From Lactobacillus sp. CBA3605 (GTDB lineage: Bacteria > Bacillota > Bacilli > Lactobacillales > Lactobacillaceae): a stretch of 64,000 nt of DNA. How positions within the stretch are numbered: position 1 is the stretch's first letter; each line of letters begins with the position of its first letter. Under the pieces are notes generated by a model. The model saw only the letters and a list, made by a program, of their open reading frames with translations, made no database searches and was not told the origin of the DNA. The position numbers and the translations under genes were made by a program. The stretch is from NCBI RefSeq assembly GCF_002970915.1, contig NZ_CP027190.1:2430910-2494909 (forward strand). Direction: 5' to 3'. Shown here in pieces: positions 45,331 through 53,300 of the stretch.

Positions 45331-45807
45331 TCATAAGCTAAAAGCACCAGTGTTAATTTTTATGCCAAGAGCATCTTCAGCGATGTTACGGATGAATAGT
45401 TGTTGCTTAGGTTCCAAACAATATGCATCACTGAAACGTGTTACATCGAAGTCTTGTGGTTCAATGCCACTCTCGTTAACGTAATTCTTAATCATAATGT
45501 AGAAGGCACCGTGGTTGGCACGGGATTCAATCTTACTATTGGAAACCATGCTAGTGTCTATGAGTGGCTCTATACTGTCGTCTAATAAGCAGTGATAGAA
45601 TTCGTGACACTTAACAAACGTGGGAAAGCTAGTCTTTTCATTAATGAAAAAAGTTCGAGTGAGAGGAATAGAGTAGCCATTAATATTATCTGGCAAGCCG
45701 CTAGTTAAATGGTAGGTTATACCATAGTGACTAATTAGACGATCAGGGTCCCACGTACCTAATGTTTGCATATCGGTTAACGCTTCGTCCAAAGTATCAT
45801 AGATCAT
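45331..45807 (-). CDS. ImmA/IrrE-family metallopeptidase
   Basis: A 158-residue zinc peptidase with the HExxH motif in FVKCHEFYHCLLDD and a downstream glutamate in SKIESRANHGAF. In ICEBs1 and related phages ImmA cleaves the XRE repressor to trigger induction. Here it lies directly after the repressor gene on the same strand with a 9-bp gap, and the repressor lacks a self-cleavage domain, which fits. The C-terminal part (CLEPKQQLFIRNIAEDAL) is normal for phage members. Confidence 0.9.
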   Translation of the reverse strand: MIYDTLDEALTDMQTLGTWDPDRLISHYGITYHLTSGLPDNINGYSIPLTRTFFINEKTSFPTFVKCHEFYHCLLDDSIEPLIDTSMVSNSKIESRANHGAFYIMIKNYVNESGIEPQDFDVTRFSDAYCLEPKQQLFIRNIAEDALGIKINTGAFSL

Positions 45808-45816
45808 CTAATCACT

Positions 45817-46221
45817 TCATTCCTTATTAATTTTATTTCCATCGTTACCGTAACCACCATACTGACGCAAGCGGTCTTGACCTTCCTTACTATTAAGGTA
45901 GGTTGTTACTAGTGCACGAATCGCTGCTTTATCTTCATCGGATAAGGCGTGATCACGTGATGTTAGCATTGCTGAATCGTTAACTATATCTTCCACGTCA
46001 ATATGTTTAGGATCATCAGTTTGTTGTGTGTCATCGTTTCCAAGAAGATAGTCAACCGAAACGTGAAAGTAGTTTGCAACCTTTTGTACTTTATCAATTG
46101 TAGGTTTTTTTGTATTCCAGCGATAAATCGTATTTTCGCCAAACCCTAATTGCAGTGCTAGTTGCTTTAAAGACAATCCTTTACTTGCAGCTAGCTCTTT
46201 TATAATTGCAACGGTGTCCAT
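45817..46221 (-). CDS. XRE-family CI-like repressor
   Basis: A 134-residue repressor. N-terminal helix-turn-helix SLKQLALQLGFGENTIYRW within residues 1-60, then FHVSVDYLLGN, and a polar C terminus without the LexA/CI peptidase fold. It is divergent from the Cro-like gene. Three 18-bp operators (46259, 46289, 46422) lie in the region between. The repressor is probably removed by the adjacent ImmA peptidase rather than by RecA-stimulated autocleavage. Confidence 0.92.
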   Translation of the reverse strand: MDTVAIIKELAASKGLSLKQLALQLGFGENTIYRWNTKKPTIDKVQKVANYFHVSVDYLLGNDDTQQTDDPKHIDVEDIVNDSAMLTSRDHALSDEDKAAIRALVTTYLNSKEGQDRLRQYGGYGNDGNKINKE

Positions 46222-46258
46222 AGTGAGTCATCCCTTCAAAGTGGTATAGAAAGCACAA

Positions 46259-46276
46259 AGTATCAAAAATGGTATT
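46259..46276. promoter_or_regulatory. phage operator O1 (repressor side)
   Basis: AGTATCAAAAATGGTATT, an imperfect copy of the 18-bp dyad seen at 46289 and 46422; the right half is conserved and the left has one change. It lies nearest the repressor gene. Confidence 0.7.
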
Positions 46277-46282
46277 CTTATG

Positions 46283-46311
46283 TTGACAAGTACCACATAT
46301 GGTATTAAACT
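46283..46311 (+). promoter_or_regulatory. early rightward promoter with operator O2
   Basis: -35 TTGACA (46283-46288), a 17-bp spacer and -10 TAAACT (46306-46311). The operator AGTACCACATATGGTATT (46289-46306) fills the spacer exactly, so repressor binding should block the promoter. Confidence 0.8.
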
Positions 46312-46421
46312 ATGGTCATAGGTTAAAGAAGTTATTTAACACAAAATCATAGTAATATGAAAATGCCAATTATTTCAGACCGGACAGTTAGAAACTATGG
46401 CTTATTTCTTTATGCCTATAT

Positions 46422-46439
46422 AGTACCACTTGTGGTACT
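46422..46439. promoter_or_regulatory. phage operator O3 (perfect dyad)
   Basis: AGTACCACTTGTGGTACT, a perfect 9+9 palindrome. It lies 133 bp right of O2, just upstream of the Cro-like gene and next to a TATAGT sequence, so it may control a second promoter or act by looping. Confidence 0.82.
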
Positions 46440-46477
46440 AGACTGCAATAAAAATATCATATAGGGGAGGCATGAAT

Positions 46478-46696
46478 ATGAGCGGACTTGTAAATAACAT
46501 AAAAAAATTAGCGTTAGCAAATCATCTAACAATTGAAGATGTTGGTAAAAGTTCAGGGGTTGGCGAAAAAGTTATTTATCGTTGGGATAGAATCCCACCT
46601 AAAATAGCGACCTTGAAAAAGGTTGGTGACTATTTGGGGGTTGATTACAGATTGTTGTTACCACCTGAAGATGAAAAAACGAAAGGAATGATCTAA
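46478..46696 (+). CDS. Cro-like XRE regulator
   Basis: A 72-residue single-domain HTH protein with LTIEDVGKSSGVGEKVIYRW as helix-turn-helix and VGDYLGVDYRLLLPPED at the end. It is the first rightward gene opposite the repressor. ATG 46478 is 8 nt after GGGGAGG; ATG 46472 is only 2 nt away and is rejected. The antirepressor gene starts at the base after its stop. Confidence 0.88.
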   Translation: MSGLVNNIKKLALANHLTIEDVGKSSGVGEKVIYRWDRIPPKIATLKKVGDYLGVDYRLLLPPEDEKTKGMI

Positions 46697-47467
46697 ATGA
46701 ACGAATTACAGCAGGTTAAATACAACGGTGATTTGATTTTAACTACGGAGCAGTTAGCTGATTTTTATGAAACGACAGTTAATCGTATTATTGACAATTT
46801 TCATGAGAACAAAGATAAGTTTTTAGAAGGCAAACACTATTACATCTTACAGGGCAATAAACTCAAGGAGTTTAAGAGGGTCATCGGAAATTCCGATAAG
46901 CCTCTAATTAATAAATATACTAGCCAATTAGTTTTATGGACCAGACAAGGTGCTAGCCGACATTCAAAAATGCTGGGTACTGATAAGGCTTGGGATATGT
47001 TCGATGTACTCGAGGAAAACTATTTTAATCCACAACAAGTTAAAATTCCGACCACGCCGCGTGAGTTAGCAAGGCTAGCATTAGAAGTTAATGAAGAAAC
47101 TAACGTGCGTATAGACAGCGTTGAGAAGGATATCAAGGAATTGCGGGATGATTGGGTGCTTACTCCGGGTGAGTATAACTACATTGGTAAGCGAGCCTCA
47201 CGGCAGGTAAACGAGTACGCAAAGGTTCATTCGTTCATCACTAACAGCAAGCAGCGTAGCCTCTTATTCAAAGATATTAACCGGAGCATTAATGAAGTCG
47301 CGGGAACGAAAACTCGTTCACAATTACGTGCAAAAGATTTCAATATGGTAGACGAGTTAATTACCGATTGGCAACCATCCGTGTCAACTGTTCAGATTAT
47401 TAAGCGAATGAGTGATGAGGCTGATGGTCAAATGAACCTAGATGTTGATGACAAAGAGGAGGAATAG
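46697..47467 (+). CDS. ORF6N/ORF6C phage antirepressor
   Basis: A 256-residue protein. The ORF6N DNA-binding domain spans about 12-60 (ILTTEQLADFYETTVNRI, then FLEGKHYYILQGNKLKEF) and an ORF6C-like C-terminal domain about 150-240 (TPGEYNYIGKRASRQVNEY), with a coiled middle. Such proteins act as antirepressors or early regulators in Gram-positive phages. It is immediately downstream of the Cro-like gene, and its stop precedes a strong ribosome site for the next small gene. Confidence 0.87.
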   Translation: MNELQQVKYNGDLILTTEQLADFYETTVNRIIDNFHENKDKFLEGKHYYILQGNKLKEFKRVIGNSDKPLINKYTSQLVLWTRQGASRHSKMLGTDKAWDMFDVLEENYFNPQQVKIPTTPRELARLALEVNEETNVRIDSVEKDIKELRDDWVLTPGEYNYIGKRASRQVNEYAKVHSFITNSKQRSLLFKDINRSINEVAGTKTRSQLRAKDFNMVDELITDWQPSVSTVQIIKRMSDEADGQMNLDVDDKEEE

Positions 47468-47469
47468 TC

Positions 47470-47619
47470 ATGGAATATGAAAATGTGCGTGTAGCGTTGA
47501 AATTCTTATTAGATTACAACGATTCAAAATTAAATCCTAATTTGAAGACGCAATATAACAACGGTGGTTGGGTCGCGAGTGCAGCCAAGGATGTTCAAAA
47601 AGTCAATTATGAGTCTTAG
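47470..47619 (+). CDS. small phage protein, 49 residues
   Basis: Starts at ATG 47470 after GAGGAGGAAT: MEYENVRVALKFLLDYNDSK and ending VNYES. Charged and helical, not recognised. The 76 bp after its stop contain a further short frame (about 47619-47714, NIADLLGMSDLYLGNNE) in another reading frame, so this may be the front of a frameshifted longer gene. Confidence 0.55.
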   Translation: MEYENVRVALKFLLDYNDSKLNPNLKTQYNNGGWVASAAKDVQKVNYES

Positions 47620-47695
47620 TGAACATTGCTGACTTACTCGGTATGAGTGATTTGTATTTAGGTAATAACGAAGTTAAAAGTAAGGAGGACATGTT

Positions 47696-48025
47696 ATGCA
47701 AGCACTTAAAGTAGCAGCCACTCCAATGCATATTGCAAACATGGATCAATATGTGTTGGTTGATACGGATGCGTATAACAAATTATTGGACCAGACTATG
47801 AACGGCCGTACCTGGACTATGGCAGATTTACGAATCTGGTGTGGTAATAAGTCGATTGACTGGTTAAAAAAGAACATTCTTGAGAATCCAAAATACAGTC
47901 GTGAAATTGGACGTATGGAGAACCAAGGGCAATTAATTCATAAAGGATATGGTAGCGCGTGGAAGTTCAAGGCCAATGTGATGGCGGCGTTCTTGGAAGA
48001 TCACTGGGAAGAATTACCGTGGTAG
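47696..48025 (+). CDS. DUF771 family phage protein
   Basis: A 109-residue protein with TWTMADLRIWCGNKSIDWLK and GSAWKFKANVMAAFLEDHW, the pattern of DUF771 proteins found in early regions of lactic-acid-bacterium and Listeria phages. They are thought to bind DNA, with an excisionase-like winged helix; the role is unknown. ATG 47696 follows AAGGAGG. Confidence 0.8.
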   Translation: MQALKVAATPMHIANMDQYVLVDTDAYNKLLDQTMNGRTWTMADLRIWCGNKSIDWLKKNILENPKYSREIGRMENQGQLIHKGYGSAWKFKANVMAAFLEDHWEELPW

Positions 48026-48036
48026 GAGGAAGAACA

Positions 48037-48138
48037 ATGATTATATTACCGAATTGGGTAGCAGTAGTGATATTAACATGGGCGCTAACAACGCTGTGGT
48101 GCAAACGTCACAAGATTAGTAGTTGGTTTGGAATTTAG
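48037..48138 (+). CDS. 33-residue phage membrane peptide
   Basis: A short frame with a good ribosome site (GGAGGAAG): MIILPNWVAVVILTWALTTL, then WCKRHKISSWFGI. One membrane helix and a positively charged tail. Tiny membrane proteins are frequent in this part of siphovirus genomes. Unrecognised. Confidence 0.6.
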   Translation: MIILPNWVAVVILTWALTTLWCKRHKISSWFGI

Positions 48139-48147
48139 GAGGCAGCA

Positions 48148-48678
48148 ATGTTAGTAAATAAATATTATATGTACACCTTATTAGAGCGAGCTAAAAATCG
48201 TGTAGGCCACGATGGCTATATCGAACTTAATGCAATCTTCAATGCAAAATATCGAGAAAAACGAAGTAAGGAGATATTCTCAAGTGTTTTCTTCTTGGGA
48301 GTCAAGAAACACCAATATCTTGATCGTAATCTATGGAATCAGGTTGAAGCAAAAGAGCGTTTTGAACAAATGGATAAAGAATTGGATTTATTGCGAGGCA
48401 TGACACCACGACAGCTCTTACGTATTTTTCCGATTGATAAAACATATGACAAGACGGGTGATGTTAAAGACTATAGAACGACTGTAAAGATGTTAGACAC
48501 GTATGGGATGGACACTAGAATTGACAGTGTTGTTGACTTTTTATGGGATTACTCGAACTGGGATTTACGCATATACCTAGTTGATTATTTAACTGCACTA
48601 GATGATTTAGAAAAGGAAAATGGTAAGTCAGGAATGATCGAGCAATTTTTAACTAATGAGGGTATGACACATGATTAA
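48148..48678 (+). CDS. uncharacterised phage early protein
   Basis: A 176-residue cytoplasmic protein, not recognised. Rich in Asp, Leu and Tyr, helical, with a basic N-terminal third (RAKNRVGHDGY, KYREKRSKE). ATG 48148 follows TAGGAGG. It overlaps the next gene by 8 bp. It lies ahead of the replication genes. Confidence 0.7.
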   Translation: MLVNKYYMYTLLERAKNRVGHDGYIELNAIFNAKYREKRSKEIFSSVFFLGVKKHQYLDRNLWNQVEAKERFEQMDKELDLLRGMTPRQLLRIFPIDKTYDKTGDVKDYRTTVKMLDTYGMDTRIDSVVDFLWDYSNWDLRIYLVDYLTALDDLEKENGKSGMIEQFLTNEGMTHD

Positions 48679-49009
48679 ACGGTTGCAAGGTGTTACTAAA
48701 ACGCTTGGTTTAAAGGCCAAAAATGAGACAATCATGGATTTAGAACTTCATTGGTGTAATCCACATGAGGTTCCGAACCAATTGAAAGCAATGGGGGATA
48801 ACCTCAGTTTTGCTGATTGCCAATGTGTGTTGATGATACTTGGTTTACGAAAAGCCGAGTCATGGTTTATTAATAATAATTTACGGCAGTATGGTTTGTC
48901 ACTTGATGAGTTTACAGAGTCGTTGAACAAGCTAAAACGTCATGATGTCTTAGATTATAAGTATACGCAGACATCGGCAAGACACGTAAAAGGCTGGATT
49001 CTAGCTTAA
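48671..49009 (+). CDS. uncharacterised phage early protein
   Basis: A 112-residue protein, not recognised. The N terminus is basic (MIKRLQGVTKTLGLKAK), the remainder helical with Trp/Cys-containing segments (LELHWCNPHEV, CQCVLMILGL). It overlaps the preceding gene, suggesting translational coupling, and is followed 13 bp later by the replication initiator. Confidence 0.7.
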   Translation: MIKRLQGVTKTLGLKAKNETIMDLELHWCNPHEVPNQLKAMGDNLSFADCQCVLMILGLRKAESWFINNNLRQYGLSLDEFTESLNKLKRHDVLDYKYTQTSARHVKGWILA

Positions 49010-49022
49010 AGGAGGTTAACCA

Positions 49023-49772
49023 ATGGCACAGCGAAGAATGCTAAGTAAGCAAATTACGGAGACAGATATGTTTATGGACTTGCCTTTATCATCGCAAGCA
49101 CTCTATTTGCACTTGATTATGAATGCTGATGATGACGGGTTCTTGGGTAATGCAAAAACTATTTTAAAAATGGTTGGCGCTAGCAATGATGATTTTAAAT
49201 TACTAATTGCTAAACAGTTCATCATTGTATTTGATGATGGCATAGCTGTAATAAAGGATTGGCGGATTCACAATTACATCCGTAAAGATAGATACCATTC
49301 AACCATGTATGTGAATCATAAAAGTGAGCTGACAGTAGATGAAAGCCAATCATATCAGCAAGTTAGTGATGGTATGACATTTGGTATACCAGATGGCAAC
49401 CAAATGGATACCGAGGTTAGGTTAGGTAAGGTAAGGTTAGGTAAGGGTAATAAAGAACATAGTACGGCTGACGCCGAACCGCTCGACTGGCAGATTGTCA
49501 TTGATTACCTTAACAAAAAAGCTAAAAAGCATTTTAAACACACTGATGCTAATAAACGAGTGATTATGGCACGTTTTAAAGACGGTGACTTTACTGTGGC
49601 TGACATGAAGCAAGTTATTGATAATCAGTGCTCTAAATGGCTTAACGATCCACAAATGAATCAGTATCTACGACCATCTACTTTATTTCAAGCATCTAAA
49701 TTTGAAGGATATCTAAATAATCAGCCATCAAATGAAAATCAACCAGAATCGCGAGAGGACTGGTTTGGATGA
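49023..49772 (+). CDS. phage replication initiator with Phg_2220_C-type domain
   Basis: A 249-residue replisome-organiser protein. The N-terminal winged-helix region begins RRMLSKQITETDMFMDLPLS and includes ALYLHLIMNADDDGFLGNAK. A low-complexity linker with EVRLGKVRLGKGNKEH follows, and the C-terminal Phg_2220_C-like domain (about 158-240) has VIDYLNKKAKKHFKHTD and YLRPSTLFQASKFEGYLN. It probably binds the phage origin, likely the repeats in its own gene, and hands over to the ATPase encoded next. AAAGGAGG precedes ATG 49023. Confidence 0.85.
   Translation: MAQRRMLSKQITETDMFMDLPLSSQALYLHLIMNADDDGFLGNAKTILKMVGASNDDFKLLIAKQFIIVFDDGIAVIKDWRIHNYIRKDRYHSTMYVNHKSELTVDESQSYQQVSDGMTFGIPDGNQMDTEVRLGKVRLGKGNKEHSTADAEPLDWQIVIDYLNKKAKKHFKHTDANKRVIMARFKDGDFTVADMKQVIDNQCSKWLNDPQMNQYLRPSTLFQASKFEGYLNNQPSNENQPESREDWFG
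49415..49448 (+). repeat. GGTTAGGTAAG-type short repeats in the initiator gene
   Basis: The stretch holds repeated GGTTAGG and GGTAAGG units in a row, encoding VRLGKVRLGKG. In siphophages the replication origin often lies inside the initiator gene as iterons, so these are candidate binding sites; a coding-driven repeat is the alternative. Confidence 0.45.
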
Positions 49773-50548
49773 AAAAGGCACTCTTTGATCCTGAGAGACT
49801 AGCTAAAATAATTGCGGATAAGAATATTGATGTGAGTAAACTACCAACCAAGGAGGAGCTAGATCAGCAGACTTTGGTTAAAGCTCAGCAGGCTGTGAAA
49901 ATCAACCATCAACGATACTACTACTCGATGTCAGTGTGGTCAGGTAATATTCCTCTACGGTTTAGGTTCGATAATTGGGATATACAGAAGCAACCGAATG
50001 TCGAACGAGCTAAGGCCTTAGGAAATCAAGCTTTTGTACTAACCAAGGAGCTTAAAGATACTCAGTTTAACGTAATTTTATCGGGTGACCGTGGTGTTGG
50101 TAAAACCTCACTTGCTCTGGCAATTATGGACCAATTAAAGCAATCCGGTCAGACTGTGATGTTTGTTTCAACGGCTGAATTACTACGACTGGTCAATGAC
50201 AAGTACGAGGCCCCTGATGTCCGTACTCGTTTAATTGAAATTACTAGGGCGATGAAGTCGGTAGATGTATTGGTATTGGATGACTTTGGTACTGAGGGCG
50301 GTAAGCCTAGCGATAGGGGCCGATACAAGTCAGTTCATAGTGACCTACAAGCATTGATATATCAAGTTGCCAATGCTCGCTGTGACTTTGAACATAACGA
50401 GGTCAAGCATACGACTATCATCACGACTAATAATAAAAAGAAGCAGCTTGAAGACATGTATGATCGAAAGACAATTGATCGATTATTTAGCAAAGTAGCA
50501 GGTCATCAGTTGTTATTCGATGAAATGGAAGGAGTACGTAATGTATGA
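49769..50548 (+). CDS. DnaC-like helicase-loader ATPase
   Basis: A 259-residue AAA+ protein of the DnaC/IstB type. Walker A ILSGDRGVGKTSLALAI, Walker B VDVLVLDDFGTEGG, sensor 1 TTIITTNN and an arginine finger region RLFSKVAG. It loads replicative helicase at the phage origin together with the initiator encoded just upstream, whose stop it overlaps by 4 bp. The next gene overlaps its stop as ATGA. Confidence 0.92.
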   Translation: MKKALFDPERLAKIIADKNIDVSKLPTKEELDQQTLVKAQQAVKINHQRYYYSMSVWSGNIPLRFRFDNWDIQKQPNVERAKALGNQAFVLTKELKDTQFNVILSGDRGVGKTSLALAIMDQLKQSGQTVMFVSTAELLRLVNDKYEAPDVRTRLIEITRAMKSVDVLVLDDFGTEGGKPSDRGRYKSVHSDLQALIYQVANARCDFEHNEVKHTTIITTNNKKKQLEDMYDRKTIDRLFSKVAGHQLLFDEMEGVRNV

Positions 50549-50811
50549 CTTGTAAAAGTAGTACTACGCCTGTTATGGGTATTCACTTGCATGATATACA
50601 CAGTATGGCAAGCAAGTTAGAGACGTTAACTAAGAATCAACAGTTAGACCAGAATGATATTAAATCGATTTTGATAGTCATTGATTTGAATCCTGAGCCG
50701 ATGTCAATTGACGATGAGCTTGAAAGTTCCAAACTGACTAGAAAAGAATTTGCAAAATCTATCAAGAAACTCGCAGAGCTTAAACTTATTGACTGGGATT
50801 TTAATTGGTGA
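50545..50811 (+). CDS. uncharacterised small phage protein
   Basis: An 88-residue protein overlapping the DnaC-like gene by 4 bp (ATGA). The N terminus is Ser/Thr/His-rich, then a helical body with LTRKEFAKSIKKLAELKL. Not recognised. The GGAG at about 50531 and the tight overlap support translation. Confidence 0.65.
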   Translation: MTCKSSTTPVMGIHLHDIHSMASKLETLTKNQQLDQNDIKSILIVIDLNPEPMSIDDELESSKLTRKEFAKSIKKLAELKLIDWDFNW

Positions 50812-50852
50812 ACTTGCTGACATTTTTCTGGGTATTAGAGAGGATGTGAAAA

Positions 50853-50936
50853 ATGAATATAGAGGATGAAGCGGACAAGTTACGATCTTTGAACAATAAA
50901 GTGGTTTCTATCCGTAGTCATATTAATTTCATCTAA
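50853..50936 (+). pseudogene. 5' fragment of the VapE gene, cut by an in-frame stop
   Basis: ATG 50853, after AGAGAGG, opens 27 codons ending ...SIRSHINFI, then TAA at 50934-50936. Without that stop the same frame continues TDKGSIKANSIENVCLILEH into the VapE-family protein, which is exactly the family's usual upstream motif. A single C-to-T change (CAA to TAA) would explain it. Confidence 0.7.
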
Positions 50937-50981
50937 ACTGACAAAGGTAGCATCAAGGCGAACAGTATTGAGAATGTTTGC

Positions 50982-52112
50982 TTGATTCTGGAACACGACC
51001 CGCTGCTTAAAGGAAAATTCGCGTATAACGAGTTTAGTTACGAAACAGAGTTCATGAAAGATTCTCCGGAATTAATGCTAGAACACGGCCCGTTGCAGGA
51101 TGAGTTCACGCCAGCAGTTCAACGATATATCGAACGAAAGTACAAAGTCATGTTCACGCCGAAGTTAATTGATGCGGCAGTGGTCGAAGTATCGCGCCGA
51201 AATGTGTTCAACCCGGTCATCAACTATCTGAAAAAGTGCCGGACTGATTGGGACGGTAAACATCGGGCAGCCGACTTCCTCCCAATTTATCTAGGTGTTG
51301 AGCGTTCAGAAGTGACGACCTTACAAACGAAACTATTCTTTGTTGGGGCGGTGGCCAAAGCTTTCAAACCTGAAACTAAGTTTGATTTTGTTCTGGATTT
51401 AGTCGGTGGCCAAGGTACCGGTAAAACTACGCTTCTAAAGCGTATGGCTAACGGATGGTATACCGACCAGTTTACGGATTTTGAGAACAAAGATAATTAC
51501 GGGAACATGATCCGCGCTTTGATTGTAAATGATGATGAAATGACTGCCACGAAGAACAGTAGCTTTGAAGTGTTGAAGAAGTTTATCTCAGCAGAAAAGT
51601 TGGAGTATCGACCACCATACGGAAAGCATCAAGTAAGACGATATAAAAATTTTGTCATTGCTCGGACAACCAACGAAGTGACCTATCTAAAAGACAAAAC
51701 AGGTGAACGACGTTTTATGCCGATGATGGTACATCCCGAAAAAAAGGAAAAATCACCAGTTACGGATTTAAATCAAAATTTGATTGATCAGTTATGGGGC
51801 GAGTTTGTTAGCTATTATTTTAATGGTTTTGATTTTGGATTAACTAGCGAGCAGGAACAAGTCTTATCAGGTAATCGTGAGCAATTTATGTATATTGATG
51901 CGGAAGAAGATGCTATTGAAGAGGCGCTGGCACAAATCAAAGATGATTTTGTAATGAGCAGAGATATTGCCTTTAAAATGGGTGGTATCGATATTACGAC
52001 AAATCGGAAGTTAGCTAACAAGATTAAATACGTGATGGATAATCATAAAGACTGGAAGGCAACTAGAAAGCGCGTTGATGGCATTCCAAGGCGTGGATAT
52101 AAGCGCGTGTAG
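50982..52112 (+). CDS. VapE/virulence-associated E-type phage ATPase, N-terminally truncated
   Basis: 376 residues from TTG 50982, with family homology continuing upstream to a stop at 50934. Walker A LDLVGGQGTGKTTLLKR, Walker B-like ALIVNDDEMTA, and then FVIARTTNEVTYLKDKTGERR, which is the VirE (PF05272) helicase-like core. A C-terminal winged-helix-like region follows. VapE proteins serve phage or satellite replication as primase-helicase partners. The ribosome site before TTG 50982 is weak, so the protein is either made poorly by re-initiation or the gene is inactive. The P-loop core itself is complete. Confidence 0.85.
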   Translation: MILEHDPLLKGKFAYNEFSYETEFMKDSPELMLEHGPLQDEFTPAVQRYIERKYKVMFTPKLIDAAVVEVSRRNVFNPVINYLKKCRTDWDGKHRAADFLPIYLGVERSEVTTLQTKLFFVGAVAKAFKPETKFDFVLDLVGGQGTGKTTLLKRMANGWYTDQFTDFENKDNYGNMIRALIVNDDEMTATKNSSFEVLKKFISAEKLEYRPPYGKHQVRRYKNFVIARTTNEVTYLKDKTGERRFMPMMVHPEKKEKSPVTDLNQNLIDQLWGEFVSYYFNGFDFGLTSEQEQVLSGNREQFMYIDAEEDAIEEALAQIKDDFVMSRDIAFKMGGIDITTNRKLANKIKYVMDNHKDWKATRKRVDGIPRRGYKRV

Positions 52113-52394
52113 TCAGTGAAGTCACATCGTGGTCAGTTGAGCGACTACGGCTAACTCCTAGAGCCACGGGCAATACAGTATAATGTATACTCTACTTCTT
52201 CTTATTATTTTATATAGGGTAATAGGTATAGGGGTAAGGTATAAAGAAGTCGAAATCACGTGACTACGTGGCTACATTGAGTGTACTCTTACGGCGCCAA
52301 GGGATTGGATAATCTTAAACTGAATACACGTGGTCACTAATATCAGACATGGCTAAATATTAATATAGAAATGATGAATTTGGGAGGATTAAGT

Positions 52395-52895
52395 ATGGAT
52401 CAAAAATTAGTTCAGCAGATTACCAAGTTGGTGACGGAATTAGTCCGAGATGAACGAAAGCGACAATTTGCTAACGAGCAGACGTGGCGAGTCAAAAATA
52501 CAAAGTTGCTACTGAAAAATTACGACATTCTAACAGAACATTCCAAAGAGATTGACACAGACATTGATCGGTACTTGAATGACGTTTTCTCTAAGGACGA
52601 TCTTAAATTACGAAGCATAGCTGGCTATAAGGCTCGAACCAAGAAGATGATGGAGTACATCGATCTTATGCTGGGCTCGTATCATGAGTATGTGTTGAAG
52701 CGTGGGAGTGCAGCCAAACGTCGCTACTTTGTTATTAATAGCCTGTATGTTAATCCAGAAAAATGGACTTACTTAAAAATCGCGGAATATTTCGATGTTT
52801 CGGAGAAGACTATTAAGCGAGATGCACAGGAAGCTATCAGGGAATTTTCAATCTTTTTATTTGGTATTACAAGCTTAGAAGAGATGGTTAGTTAA
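52395..52895 (+). CDS. ArpU/RinA-like late transcription activator
   Basis: A 166-residue protein. The C-terminal sigma-like helix-turn-helix is WTYLKIAEYFDVSEKTIKRD, and the N-terminal part is helical and basic (LVRDERKRQFANEQTWR). ArpU/RinA-type proteins switch on late packaging and head operons and are encoded between replication and terminase genes, as here. ATG 52395 is preceded by GGGAGG; the longer frame from 52371 starts before it. The 282 bp upstream carry a TATAAT near 52181 within AGTATAATGTATACT. Confidence 0.83.
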   Translation: MDQKLVQQITKLVTELVRDERKRQFANEQTWRVKNTKLLLKNYDILTEHSKEIDTDIDRYLNDVFSKDDLKLRSIAGYKARTKKMMEYIDLMLGSYHEYVLKRGSAAKRRYFVINSLYVNPEKWTYLKIAEYFDVSEKTIKRDAQEAIREFSIFLFGITSLEEMVS

Positions 52896-53066
52896 ATTGT
52901 CCCTTTCACGTTCTGACAATGTCCCTTTTTAGATGTTATATTAATAGCGTAAATGAGTGGGTTCAATCTTGAATCTGCTCATTTCGTCCTTTCTAAGTTG
53001 AATTACAGACTGGTAGTCGCTGTGGGCTAATTGGCTAAGCCACAATGGGAGTTGACCGCATAACGC
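52896..53066 (+). other. noncoding stretch with a possible tRNA 5' half
   Basis: After the activator gene. Around 53007-53050 the sequence GGGCTAATTGGCTAAGCC forms a D-arm-like hairpin preceded by CTGGTAGTCG. An identical CTGGTAGTCG precedes the tRNA-like copy at 54703. It may be the 5' half of a decayed phage tRNA. No protein-coding frame with a ribosome site was seen. Confidence 0.4.
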
Positions 53067-53224
53067 GTGCTTGTGGTGGAATAGGTAGACACTTAGAACG
53101 TAAGAAAGTACACGTCTTGGTCATGGGAATGACGCGCTTAATAAGCTATGTCAGGAATGCGAACGAAGTAGCATACCCGTCGATGAGTTACTTTCATGCA
53201 GGGTGCAAATCATTACCAAGCACA
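53067..53224 (+). ncRNA. tRNA-like RNA A (aberrant tRNA-Leu-like)
   Basis: A perfect 7-bp acceptor-type stem GTGCTTG / CAAGCAC bounds 158 nt. After it comes TG and a tRNA-Leu-style D-arm, GTG-GAATAGGTAGA-CAC, whose stem covaries with copy B (GCG/CGC). A GGGTGCAAATC segment near the 3' end matches a T-loop. The middle is far too long for a tRNA and no canonical anticodon arm forms, so it is a tRNA-like RNA, a tRNA with an insertion, or a relic. Confidence 0.5.
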
Positions 53225-53300
53225 TTTTAGATAAATTGATGAAGCGTCGTGCTAATAAACAGTATGGCGTTTTTAGTTTGGAAAAAACGGAGGAAGAAAA

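Noticed and set aside
47619..47714. A 31-codon frame after the 49-residue phage protein
   Set aside because: It starts with GTG inside the previous stop and has no separate ribosome site; it may be a frameshifted tail but the evidence is too thin to call a gene.
49409..49450. GGTTAGG repeats as a telomere-like or insertion sequence feature
   Set aside because: They encode a continuous linker in the initiator protein; only the origin hypothesis is kept, as a finding.
53045..53230. A 61-codon frame across tRNA-like RNA A
   Set aside because: It has no ribosome site, and the sequence is better explained by the tRNA-like structure whose D-stem covaries with the second copy.
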